A stretch of DNA of 64,000 bases. Source: Planctomycetaceae bacterium (GTDB lineage: Bacteria; Planctomycetota; Planctomycetia; Pirellulales; Pirellulaceae). Each line of letters opens with the position of its first letter. Within the stretch, counting starts at the first letter, position 1. The position numbers were made by a program, and so were the translations under genes. The notes beneath the pieces are model-generated. The model had not been told where the DNA came from. It made no database searches and was given only the letters and a program-made list of their open reading frames with translations. Positions 46,636 to 55,158 of the stretch are shown one piece after another. Location: contig PBSM01000041.1 in NCBI GenBank assembly GCA_002726245.1, positions 1-64,000 of the forward strand, read 5' to 3'.

Positions 46636-47259
46636 GCTCGCATTCTCATTACTTCAGGACCGACTCGGCAGTATCTCGATCCGATCCGTTACCTGACGAA
46701 TGCGTCGAGCGGCCGGATGGGACAAGCGCTCGCCAACGCGGCACTCGATCTGGGGCATGACGTCGTGATCCTCAGCGGTCCGGTCACCGTTGACTATCCA
46801 AGTGGCGCGGAGGTGATCCCGACCGTCTCGACCGAGGAGCTACTCGAAGCAGGGCAGCGTGTCTTTTCTGAATGCGACGGGCTAATCGCAGCAGCAGCCC
46901 CATGCGATTATCGACCGCAGCGAGTTGAGTCGCAGAAAATCTCCAAGACCGGCGAGCCGCTGGTTCTGCATCTCGTTGAAACACCAGACGTCGTTGCCAC
47001 GCTCGGCCAAGACAAGCGGCCGGAGCAGTGGATGGTGGGCTTCGCCTTGGAGACAGAAGACCAACGATTTCGTGCTCTGGCAAAGCTCGAACGCAAGAGC
47101 TGCGATCTGATGGTGCTGAATGGTCCCGAGGCGATGGACGCGGTGGACAACTCGGTCGAGGTCATCGATCCGAACGGAAGCGTTGTACAAGCTTTGAACG
47201 GCAGCAAGCTCGAGGTCTCGCGAGGGATCCTTCGGATCATCCAGACGCGCCTGATCTAA
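46633..47259 (+). CDS. coaB: Phosphopantothenate-cysteine ligase (CoaB-type)
   Basis: This 208-residue protein matches the CoaB half of CoaBC, which joins cysteine to 4'-phosphopantothenate using a nucleotide. It starts ILITSGPTRQYLDPIRYLTNASSGRMGQALA, the signature for the substrate and nucleotide site, and has AAAPCDYRP, KISKTGEPLVLHLVETPDVVATLG, WMVGFALETED and LVLNGPEAMD-like segments. The ATG at 46633 is the only start that avoids the stops inside the heptamer array. It is last in the housekeeping cluster. Confidence 0.93.
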   Translation: MARILITSGPTRQYLDPIRYLTNASSGRMGQALANAALDLGHDVVILSGPVTVDYPSGAEVIPTVSTEELLEAGQRVFSECDGLIAAAAPCDYRPQRVESQKISKTGEPLVLHLVETPDVVATLGQDKRPEQWMVGFALETEDQRFRALAKLERKSCDLMVLNGPEAMDAVDNSVEVIDPNGSVVQALNGSKLEVSRGILRIIQTRLI

Positions 47260-47326
47260 TTGCCAGCCCGCAAACGCACCGGTATAGTCAGCGTACGGTT
47301 TTGAGTTCTAACTGGGCTGCCTGTCG

Positions 47327-47953
47327 ATGCTTCGTCTTCTCATCACTGCATTCGAGCCGTATGACTGCTGGAAAGAGAACGCCAGTTGGCTCGCGCTGGT
47401 CGAGTTTACGAAGACGATGTCATCGAGAGCCGACATCACGACGCGCCTTTATCCTGTCGATTTCGCGGAGGTCAAAACGCGTCTCGAGCGTGATCTCCGA
47501 GATGAGTATGACGTTGCGATTCACCTCGGGCAGTCTCCCGGTGCAAGCTGCATTGAATTGGAAGCAATTGGCCTGAACGTCGGCGGGAGATCTGATCAGT
47601 TGGCAGAGCAATATGAGCCTCTGATCGAAGACGGCCCTGTGGCCTATCGCAGCACACTTCCGTTGGCGGAATGGTCGCAGGCGCTGCGCTCACAAGGCAT
47701 ACCGACCAATGTCTCGTATCACGCCGGCGCTTACCTCTGCAATGCAACGCTTTTTCTTACGCATTACTTTGCCGAGAAACTCGGCCTGAATACGCAAGCT
47801 GCATTCGTTCACCTGCCGCTCAACTACTCTCAAACGGTTGAGCACAACAAGCGGATGCCGGCAATGCCTTCGGCCATGTCAGCTCGCGCCGTGCAATTGA
47901 TCGTGGAGGAGCTTGTTAAGCGTGCGCCGGCTCACGAGCAAGAGCTTGCTTGA
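47327..47953 (+). CDS. pcp: Pyroglutamyl-peptidase I (C15 family)
   Basis: This 208-residue cytoplasmic cysteine peptidase removes N-terminal pyroglutamate. The likely triad residues are visible: E79 in SCIELEAIGLN, C137 in SYHAGAYLCNATLF and H161 in AAFVHLPL. The N-terminus LLITAFEPYDCWKENASW corresponds to the FEPFGGxxxNPS signature but is less conserved, so specificity may differ. Its 3' end overlaps the convergent PH-like gene by 38 bases. Confidence 0.88.
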   Translation: MLRLLITAFEPYDCWKENASWLALVEFTKTMSSRADITTRLYPVDFAEVKTRLERDLRDEYDVAIHLGQSPGASCIELEAIGLNVGGRSDQLAEQYEPLIEDGPVAYRSTLPLAEWSQALRSQGIPTNVSYHAGAYLCNATLFLTHYFAEKLGLNTQAAFVHLPLNYSQTVEHNKRMPAMPSAMSARAVQLIVEELVKRAPAHEQELA

Positions 47954-48479
47954 CGCCAACGTAGGACATGTGCGATTTCGTACAAGTCGATCGGAACGAC
48001 TCCGGTCTCGAGACCGCTTCCAGCCGAAATGTCTCAACGCCGCCACGCTTAAAGACCAGATCCCCCGCATCGTACCACGCGTGGCCGGGCTTTCGCTCGA
48101 TGTCGATCTGGTCGAATCGGTCCAAGTCAACTGATTTAACTTCGAAGTTGAACCGGAAACGGGGCAACGCTGAACCACCCGAGAAACCGAACTCGTTACG
48201 AAGCTGCATCACCCGACGATTCGTCAACCGGTAAAGGCCTCCGTGAAGCGAAGAACCGAACGCCGAAGGTGCCAAGCGGAAGAAATAGAGAGCCAGCGCC
48301 AGCGGAATTCCTAACAACGCGAAAATGTTGCCGAGGCGAAAGATGTAGATTCCAGTTTGATTGCTGAAGGCTTGACCTAGTAGGCGACCCAGCGTGAATT
48401 TCGCGATCGAGGGCCACACCTCCATCACGGTGACTTCTTCGATTTCGGCGGGTGCCACACCAGCAATCGCTTGTTTCAT
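47916..48479 (-). CDS. Membrane protein with bacterial PH-like domain
   Basis: This 187-residue protein has one or two transmembrane segments (NIFALLGIPLALALYFF) followed by a bacterial pleckstrin-homology-type domain marked by LYRLTNRRVMQLR, VDLDRFDQIDIERKPGHAW and AGDLVFKRGGVETFRLEAVSRPE. Such domains occur in membrane proteins of unknown function (YdbT-like). ATG 48479 is chosen; a TTG- or ATG-initiated extension to 48503 adds only eight residues. It faces an M50 protease gene across a 155-bp divergent gap. Confidence 0.75.
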   Translation of the reverse strand: MKQAIAGVAPAEIEEVTVMEVWPSIAKFTLGRLLGQAFSNQTGIYIFRLGNIFALLGIPLALALYFFRLAPSAFGSSLHGGLYRLTNRRVMQLRNEFGFSGGSALPRFRFNFEVKSVDLDRFDQIDIERKPGHAWYDAGDLVFKRGGVETFRLEAVSRPESFRSTCTKSHMSYVGVKQALAREPAHA

Positions 48480-48634
48480 CGCTCGCGTCCTGTCACCGTG
48501 CAAACTCTGGAAAGCCCTTCGCTTAAAGAGGAAAAAGGTACCAGAGTTAGCCGAAATCCGCTAGTGGTCGCGGCTGTCTGGGTGTGGGTGTCCATCCGCA
48601 TGGTGGCATTCGTTGTTGATGTGCTATTCTGTAG

Positions 48635-49759
48635 ATGATGGATGAAGAAAAGAGGCACCTCGAAGACCTTCCGCGCCGCGCCGAGAACGGCATGGATGGG
48701 CGTGATCCCGTGGCTCGGAGTGCGGATGGAGATGGTCTCTTCATCAATCCGGGGGGAGGACCAGTGCCACAGACCCGCTCAGAACCGGAGCAGGTCTATG
48801 AGGCTCGGCTCGCTCAGACGAACGCCTCCGCCTGGAACCAAGTTGGGACTGGGCGGTTTCGAAGGCGGCGAAGAGCTTTACCGCTCATGTTGTTCCTGTT
48901 GACGTGCGTCTCGACTTTCTTTGTTGGTGCGACCTTGTGGGCACCACTCTACTACTTGGAAATCGCGGTGCGGAGCGAAAGTCTGATGCCTGTCCGCCAG
49001 ACGATTGCCGGCCACTGGCAACCCGGCCTCATCTACATGGGCTGCCTGTTAGCGATCCTGCTGACGCACGAGATGGGACACTTCCTAGCCACCGTCCGCT
49101 ACCGGATTCCCGCAAGTTATCCGTACTTTCTCCCGTTGCCGATCAACCCACTAGGCACGATGGGCGCCGTGATCGGCATGGATGGCTTGCGGGCGAATCG
49201 GCGGCAGTTGTTCGACATCGGGATTGCAGGGCCGCTCGCGGGGCTACTCGTGGCGATTCCTATCATGTGGATCGGAATCCAACAACTCGACTTTACACAA
49301 CCGGCATCTGGACCTTTCCAAATGGATGTTCCATTGGTCGTCCGGTGGTGGCTCGACGCAAACCAACCGCGAGGCTATACGCCAGGCCAAGTAATCGCGC
49401 AAAGCCAACTCAACGCGTACTTCATGGCCGGTTGGGTGGGATTGTTCGTTACCGGGCTGAACATGATACCCGTCAGTCAACTTGACGGTGGCCATGTGAC
49501 CTACACCATGTTCGGCAAGCCCGCGCATTGGATCGCGCGCATTTTCATGCTTGTCTGGGTGTTAACCATGGTCTTCGAACTTACCTCAAGACTTCTATGG
49601 CTGATGCCATTGCTGATCCTCTTGATGGGCACGGATCATCCGAAGACCAGCGACGATAGCATCGAACTGGGCTGGGGGCGAAAGACCCTCGGTCTACTTT
49701 CGCTCTCGATCCCGTTTCTATGTTTCGCACCGAAGTTTATCCTGCTGCCCGGATCTTGA
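48635..49759 (+). CDS. Site-2 protease family zinc metalloprotease (M50)
   Basis: This 374-residue intramembrane metalloprotease has the zinc motif HEMGH at 145-149 in a helix (GCLLAILLTHEMGHFLATVRY) and the second ligand motif NMIPVSQLDGGHV. It has about seven membrane helices. The segment YFLPLPINPLGTMGAVIGMDGLRANRRQLFDIGIAGPLAGLLVA is typical of the YUP/EGY-like branch found in plants, cyanobacteria and planctomycetes. An ~80-residue polar N-terminus precedes the first helix and ends in a positive cluster (RFRRRRR). Substrates are unknown; the family usually cleaves membrane-bound regulators. Confidence 0.92.
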   Translation: MMDEEKRHLEDLPRRAENGMDGRDPVARSADGDGLFINPGGGPVPQTRSEPEQVYEARLAQTNASAWNQVGTGRFRRRRRALPLMLFLLTCVSTFFVGATLWAPLYYLEIAVRSESLMPVRQTIAGHWQPGLIYMGCLLAILLTHEMGHFLATVRYRIPASYPYFLPLPINPLGTMGAVIGMDGLRANRRQLFDIGIAGPLAGLLVAIPIMWIGIQQLDFTQPASGPFQMDVPLVVRWWLDANQPRGYTPGQVIAQSQLNAYFMAGWVGLFVTGLNMIPVSQLDGGHVTYTMFGKPAHWIARIFMLVWVLTMVFELTSRLLWLMPLLILLMGTDHPKTSDDSIELGWGRKTLGLLSLSIPFLCFAPKFILLPGS

Positions 49760-49772
49760 TGGCAGAGCTCAG

Positions 49773-50687
49773 TCACTTTGGTACGAGTTCGACTTCTCGC
49801 TTGAGCCCAACGTAACGGCACACCAGGCCGACAAGGATCAGCCCGCCACCTACCATCGTCCACCACTGGGGCGATTGATAGCTGACCTCGTGCCGCCACG
49901 CAAGATAGACCCAGACTGGCACCAAGAGTGGTTCGAGCAACACGAGCCCTGACGCTTCGTGGCCGCTAATGCCTTGCAAACCGCGGGCGAACAACCAGTA
50001 GGGCAAACCAAGCTGCAGGATTCCAAAGGCCGACAGTACCAAGTACTGCTCGCCCGTTGGCCAGATGTCGCGATAGACGACATAAGGCAGCAGCAGCACG
50101 GAAGCTGCGAAGTGGTTAATCGCGACCAGCCACGCAGCGTCTTCGTGACGCAGCCACCTCAGGGAGAGGACGACTCCCGCGTAGCTGACGCCGCCGAGCA
50201 AGCCGTAAAGCATTCCCGCGGCGGACTCTCCTTGCAATTCAAACGAGAGAATCAAGCCGACTCCTAGGATCGCGAACCCTATGAGGAACCAATCGCGAGG
50301 ATGAACCCGTTCACGTAAACACATCACGCCTACGAGGAAGACCCATGCGGGAGCCGTGTTCTGCAGCCAGATGGCATTCGCCGCCGTCGTCTTCGTGACT
50401 GCCGTCAAGAAAGTGACGTTCATGGCCGCAAAGACGAGTACTGCCGGCACAAGTTTGATCGTCCAGCGAGGACGCCGAACCAACGGAAAGAGTACAATCG
50501 ATGCGAACAGCGTCCGCCAAAAGGCCAGCAGAGGGCCGCGAACTGGCCAACCAGCGATTTCGGCCGGCCAGGAATCGAAGTAGGGTGCCTTGCCAAATAG
50601 CCCGCTCATACTCCACAGCAACGCGGCCACGACGATCAGCATTCTCGCTTTCGTCTTGCTCGACATGCTGCCTGGCTTGTTCGACAT
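49773..50687 (-). CDS. DMT-superfamily (EamA) transporter
   Basis: This 304-residue protein has ten predicted transmembrane helices in two EamA repeats, for example ARMLIVVAALLWSMSGLFGK and LLAFWRTLFASIVLFPLV in the first half, and AGMLYGLLGGVSYAGVVLSL, GILQLGLPYWLFARGLQGI and SGLVLLEPLLVPVWVYL in the second. Members export amino acids or other small metabolites; the substrate here is unknown. The start could be 50687 or 50666. It is convergent with the M50 gene and divergent from the oxidoreductase gene. Confidence 0.92.
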   Translation of the reverse strand: MSNKPGSMSSKTKARMLIVVAALLWSMSGLFGKAPYFDSWPAEIAGWPVRGPLLAFWRTLFASIVLFPLVRRPRWTIKLVPAVLVFAAMNVTFLTAVTKTTAANAIWLQNTAPAWVFLVGVMCLRERVHPRDWFLIGFAILGVGLILSFELQGESAAGMLYGLLGGVSYAGVVLSLRWLRHEDAAWLVAINHFAASVLLLPYVVYRDIWPTGEQYLVLSAFGILQLGLPYWLFARGLQGISGHEASGLVLLEPLLVPVWVYLAWRHEVSYQSPQWWTMVGGGLILVGLVCRYVGLKREVELVPK

Positions 50688-50725
50688 TTGAGCTAGTGTG
50701 CGTGAGCCGAAACGCGGCGTCTAGC

Positions 50726-50775
50726 GTGGGACAGGCTTCCAGCCTGTCAGTTCGCAGGCTAGAAGCCTACGCCAC
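50726..50775. repeat. Hairpin repeat between divergent genes
   Basis: GACAGGCTTCCAGCCTGTC (50730-50748) is a tight hairpin, and the outer parts GTGGGACAGGCTTC and GAAGCCTACGCCAC also pair imperfectly. A related sequence, GGCATAGGCTTTCAGCCTGTGAG, lies at 57545-57567, so this is an interspersed family. Confidence 0.7.
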
Positions 50776-50824
50776 GTTCACGTGCCCGTGTCGATGTCCC
50801 GGCGATTCGCTACAATCCCGCATC

Positions 50825-52456
50825 ATGACTACGCAACAAAAGAAGTACGACTGCATCGTTATTGGTGGTGGGCACAACGGCTTGGTAACTGCGGCTTACC
50901 TCGCGAAAGCCGGCAAGTCGGTTTGTGTGCTGGAACGCAGGCATGTCCTCGGAGGATGTGCGACGACCGAGGAACTCTGGCCGGGATACAAGGTCTCGAC
51001 GGCGGCTTACGTCATCAGTTTGTTCTTGCCTGAGATCATCCGGGAATTGCGGCTAAAACATTACGGCTTGAAGATTCTGCCCCGAAATCCGTCGTCGTTC
51101 ACTCCGCTGCTCGATGGCCGCTCGTTGTTGATGGGCCCGGACGAAACGCGCAATCGCCAAGAGATCGCCAAGTTCAGCGAGAACGACGCGGAGGCCTATC
51201 CACAGTACAACCAACTTCTCGAACGCGTGGCCCAGGTTCTGGAACCGGTGCTGGCGAAGGCGTCGCCCGATCCGTTGCCGCTCCCCAAGGATCGCCGGAA
51301 GATTGGAGTCGGCAAACGGCTGCGAGACGCAGGCAAGTTGTGGGAGATGTATCAAGCCTTGTCTGGGCTTGGCCATGACATTCCTGACGCCATCGAGTTG
51401 CTGACGGGAGCCGCTCGTCCGATCCTAGAACGGTGGTTTGAAGCCGAAGTCCTGCGGGCAACGCTCGCCACCGATGCGATCATCGGTGCCTTCGCGCCTC
51501 CATCGGCTCCAGGTACTGCATACGTGTTACTTCATCACGTGATGGGAGAAGCCGGTGGGGCACGAGGCGTTTGGGGATACGTGCAAGGTGGAATGGGCGG
51601 CTTGGCCGATGCGCTCGAGAAGGCGTGTTCCGATCTACACGTGGACATCCGCCGCGAAGCGTCTGTCTCGCGGATTATCACCGAGCAAGGAAAGGCCCGC
51701 GCGGTGCTGCTCGAAGACAACACGTTGCTGGAAGCAACGGTTGTCGCGTCGAGCGTCGATGCTCATCTCACGTTCGAGCGTTTCGTTGACGCCGCCGAAT
51801 TGCCCGAGGACTTTTGGTCGGCCGTTGGCAAGATCGATTACTCATCAGCCTCCGCTAAGATCAATCTGGCTCTGTCCGAGCCGCCGCAATTCACGGCTTG
51901 CCAGAGCGATGGAGTTGGTCCGCAACACCACGGCACGATGCACATCGGTCCGACCATGGACTACCTCGAGCGAGCTTACGATTGTGCGAAGTATGGTTAT
52001 CCAAGCGAAGAGCCGATTTTGGAGATCACGATGCCGACCAGTGTCGATACGACAATCGCTCCCAAAGGCAAACACATCCTGTCGATGTTCGTGCAGTATG
52101 CTCCCTATCAACTCGCCGACGGCAAGCACTGGGATGACATCAAGGAAGGCTTTGCGGATCGATGTATCGACTTGTTGGCCCGCTACGCACCGAACGTGCC
52201 CAGCGCGATTGAGCATCGCCAAGTGTTGAGTCCTTTAGATCTGGAACGCACGTTTTGCCTGACCGGCGGCAACATCATGCAGGGCGCCATGCACTTCCAC
52301 CAGCTCTACTGCTTCCGCCCAGTCGCCGGCTGGTCCGATCACCGTTCACCGATCCGAGGCCTCTATCTCTGCGGCGCCGCCAGCCACCCCGGCGGCGGCG
52401 TCATGGGCGCCTGCGGCAAGAACGCCGCCGAAGAGATTCTGCGCGACTATCGATAG
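50825..52456 (+). CDS. Phytoene desaturase-like FAD-dependent oxidoreductase (PYROXD2-like)
   Basis: This 543-residue flavoprotein has the N-terminal dinucleotide-binding motif YDCIVIGGGHNGLVTAAYLAKAGKSVCVLE, GGCATTEE and a C-terminal FAD-contact motif (GLYLCGAASHPGGGVMGACGKNAAEEIL). The family covers carotenoid desaturases and the related human PYROXD2 group; the sequence GGCATTEELWPGYKVSTAAYVISLF is closer to the latter. No other carotenoid gene is nearby, so the substrate cannot be assigned. The ATG at 50825 is at the Rossmann motif; the longer reading to 50501 overlaps the transporter gene. Confidence 0.92.
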   Translation: MTTQQKKYDCIVIGGGHNGLVTAAYLAKAGKSVCVLERRHVLGGCATTEELWPGYKVSTAAYVISLFLPEIIRELRLKHYGLKILPRNPSSFTPLLDGRSLLMGPDETRNRQEIAKFSENDAEAYPQYNQLLERVAQVLEPVLAKASPDPLPLPKDRRKIGVGKRLRDAGKLWEMYQALSGLGHDIPDAIELLTGAARPILERWFEAEVLRATLATDAIIGAFAPPSAPGTAYVLLHHVMGEAGGARGVWGYVQGGMGGLADALEKACSDLHVDIRREASVSRIITEQGKARAVLLEDNTLLEATVVASSVDAHLTFERFVDAAELPEDFWSAVGKIDYSSASAKINLALSEPPQFTACQSDGVGPQHHGTMHIGPTMDYLERAYDCAKYGYPSEEPILEITMPTSVDTTIAPKGKHILSMFVQYAPYQLADGKHWDDIKEGFADRCIDLLARYAPNVPSAIEHRQVLSPLDLERTFCLTGGNIMQGAMHFHQLYCFRPVAGWSDHRSPIRGLYLCGAASHPGGGVMGACGKNAAEEILRDYR

Positions 52457-52816
52457 GCAGACTCGGTATCACGACGGGGAACCGTTGTTCGGCATTCGGC
52501 AAGCCGGCGTCGGTCGCGATCCACGCCTGTCAACAGGGTGCGATTACTCCTCGGTCGGTTAGTCCTCGGTCACTTAGGTTGGACGTTCATGACGCGATCG
52601 CCTGTGTTTGTGTGTGTCCCTTGGTGGACACGTTTACGAACCCAGTAAGCCAGAATTCCGCTGAGTCCTGAGGAGGACCTTGCTAGAATCGAACGACGTT
52701 TCTCAGTGTTAGGTGTTACGGCAGAATGCCGCGAGAACTTCATACTGCAATTCGGCGAATCCGGCGAGCGGCCGGAACACCGAAGGCATCACATCAATCC
52801 TTGCATTCCGATCGGG
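52457..52816. other. Intergenic region between convergent genes
   Basis: These ~360 bases separate the oxidoreductase gene from a leftward small gene. A short repeat, TCCTCGGTC or TCCTCGGTCGGTTAG, occurs around 52550-52575. I saw no supported gene or RNA. Confidence 0.4.
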
Positions 52817-53335
52817 TCACTCCACGTTGTCGCTGGGCGAGATGGGTACGGCGGAGGCTGCGGCAGCTTTGAAGTAACCCGCGTTGTCGGCGACCTTGCG
52901 AATGTCCAGATCAGATGGCGCGGCGTCGGCGTTAGCGCTACACTGCTCAACGAGATCAAGTGCCCCTTTAAGACGCTGCTGCATCTGGGGCAACTGCGCC
53001 TTGAATTTCGACCCCTTCAGTTCGGCCTCGGCACGTTCCTGAAAGCAAGTCAGTTCGCCGGCTGTGCCAAAAGGAACGCTGCCTTGCTCGCGCAGCCCAG
53101 TGGCAGCAGACTCTAAGCAAGCTGCGACTTGCGATAGCCATTGCGCGGCCGCAAGGTTTTGTATCATCTCGGGGCCCATAGCTTCTTGGACGGCATCGAC
53201 GATGCCGCCGAGTAAGGATTTCAATGAGTCCACACCCTTGCCGATTGCATCGCCAACATCTCCGTCGAATGAGAAGTTGATTTCAGGTTGGTTCTTCTCG
53301 TTCGTTTCGCCGTCCGGCGTTTGAGCGTCGCTCAT
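52817..53335 (-). CDS. Hypothetical acidic helical protein
   Basis: I do not recognise this 172-residue protein. It has no signal peptide or membrane helix. The N-terminus is polar and acidic. A helical region follows (GDAIGKGVDSLKSLLGGIVDAVQEAMG), then a longer helical segment with two cysteines (VAACLESAATGL, LTCFQERAEAELKG) and the pattern LPQMQQRLKGALDLVEQC. A strong GGAGGAGGAAG site precedes ATG 53335, supporting a real gene. It follows the broken trypsin-like gene by 41 bp on the same strand. Confidence 0.65.
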   Translation of the reverse strand: MSDAQTPDGETNEKNQPEINFSFDGDVGDAIGKGVDSLKSLLGGIVDAVQEAMGPEMIQNLAAAQWLSQVAACLESAATGLREQGSVPFGTAGELTCFQERAEAELKGSKFKAQLPQMQQRLKGALDLVEQCSANADAAPSDLDIRKVADNAGYFKAAAASAVPISPSDNVE

Positions 53336-53376
53336 TCTATGTCTTCCTCCTCCAACACCATTGAGAAACGGTGCTG

Positions 53377-54710
53377 TTACTCTGCGATTACTGAGGCAAT
53401 CCAGTCGAAGTACGTATCGATGCGGGTGTTGTAAGCAAAATCGCCGACGTACGTGTCGTTAAGCGTACCGTCTGAAGCGATGCTCGCCAGGTAGTACACT
53501 CCGTCCTCGTGGATGAACTGCGGGCTGCCCGAATCTCCGCGGACGGTGGTCGCTTCATTGTCTCCATCGAATTCCCAAGCGATCAACGTCGAGGTGACAC
53601 CATCGATAGGCGTCGTGCCAACTCTTTTCGTTCCAAACTGGTGGTTGTCTCCCTCGCGTGGTCCGAAGCCGACCAATGTCAATTCGCTGCCAACCGTCGG
53701 AGTGTCTGTCAACAGTCGGCTGGGCGTTACGTCCTCCACGACACGGTCGAGTTGCAAGATGGCGATGTCATTGGCATCGTCCGTACCTAGCAAAGCGCCG
53801 GTATAGTCCTCGTGTACATCAACCTGCGTTACGCGGTAGGTTGCCCCGCCAATCGTTGCAGGTCAGAGACATCGCGATCTGCAACCAAGTGGGCTGCGGT
53901 CAGCACGTGTTGCGATGTGATCAGCGTACCGCCACCGCGACCGGAGAACTCGTCACCCACGATCCCGACGGACTCGAAGCCAGTTGTCGTTCGGCTATTG
54001 CCACTCACCGGAGTTGAATTGAGCCACGCGAGCAGCAGATCCGCGGTCAGTTCTTCCTGGCTGAACGGAACGGTTGTCGATGTTGGCTCACTGTATCGAG
54101 CGAAGTATTTGTCGGATGAAGCCAATGCCTCGATCACCGAATCCGTTCCTTCGGCTCGGAAGTCGCGGGCGTGGTCCACCAGCTCGAAGACATCCGGTTC
54201 TCGCCGCAACAACGAATCGAACAGCCCATCGACCGTGCGAACAGCAGCGTCTTCCGTGATGCCAACGGAGTGCGCAACGTCCGCGGGAGCTGCTCCTGCC
54301 AGGATGTCGTCCAATGCAGCGGTGTGTTATTCTTCTGTCGGTGATTGTCCGACGAGATCCTCGTACCAAGCATCGATCGCACCTTCGAGTGTTCCATCGG
54401 TCTGCGATTGTGCAAATTCGTCCGAGCCAAGCAGTTCAGCACGAACGAGATCGAGGTCGGGAACGACCGACTCGCCAGTGATCGAAAGGTCGTCGAACTG
54501 AACGTTGCCGAAGCCGCCAAAGAAGATGTGCGAGTTGGACTCATCGAATAAGCTGTCTGATCCGTCCAACGTTGCGAAGGTGTGGTCTGCGACGAACTCA
54601 CCGTCCGCATAATCTTGATCGATTGCGAAGGTGGCGGTTTGAGCCACAGCGTCCCATGTCAACTGCAAACGATGCTTTCCCGTTCCGCCTGCGTCAGTAC
54701 TGATCACGGA
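53377..54710 (-). pseudogene. LamG-DUF4214-trypsin-like secreted protease, interrupted and 5'-truncated
   Basis: On the minus strand a LamG-like fragment (HRLQLTWDAVAQTATFAID, NVQFDDLSITGESVV) is followed by a DUF4214-type region (AWYEDLVGQSPTEE). TAA at 54327-54329 interrupts it; the same frame resumes with HTAALDDILAGAAPADVA and runs into a chymotrypsin-fold protease. The triad is visible: histidine in LTAAHLVAD, aspartate in DDANDIAILQLD and serine in RGDSGSPQF. A frame change near 53860 separates the histidine and aspartate parts. Open pieces are 54314-53829 and 53793-53377. The signal peptide and true start are missing, because unrelated sequence begins near 54710. Confidence 0.75.
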
Positions 54711-55040
54711 CGGGACGAAGCCAATATCCGACAGCTCAAGAACATCGAGAAGGCACTTGTGACTTGTTTTGGTGATCTCCTGGGCACGATGAAATCCACA
54801 CGTGAAGGAGCGACATCGATGCTCGACAACACGATAGTGCTCTTCGGCAGTAACCTGGGTAATGCCAACGCGCACGACCCCCGCGATCTTCCGATCCTGT
54901 TGGCTGGCGGCGGATACCAGCACGGTCGTTACGTCGCTTACGACAAGAATAACAACACGCCGCTGTGCAACCTGCTCGTCAGCATGCTGAATAGAATGAA
55001 CATTCAAACGGACTCATTCGCTACAACACTGGCGAGCTGA
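54706..55040 (+). pseudogene. C-terminal fragment of a DUF1552 gene
   Basis: The plus strand encodes the end of a DUF1552 protein: LKNIEKALVTCFGDLLGTMKSTREG, MLDNTIVLFGSNLGNANAHDPRDLPILLAGGGYQHGRY and PLCNLLVSMLNRMNIQTDSFATTL. The N-terminal three-quarters, including the Tat signal, are absent. Its start abuts the truncated 5' end of the opposite-strand LamG fragment, so both genes were cut at the same junction. Confidence 0.75.
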
Positions 55041-55158
55041 CGTGGTAATTATCGTGTAGCGTCCCCATGACACGCCCCTCCAACACCCTAGTTCAGAGTT
55101 AATAATCCAACTCGGGAACTGAGTGAATTGAAACGAAGAACCCTTTACTACGTTGCCG

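Noticed and set aside
46063-47259. Possibility that coaC and coaB become one CoaBC fusion by slippage of the heptamer array.
   Set aside because: With two or more copies the coaC frame still meets TGA, and with one copy it enters coaB out of frame, so copy change alone cannot make the fusion.
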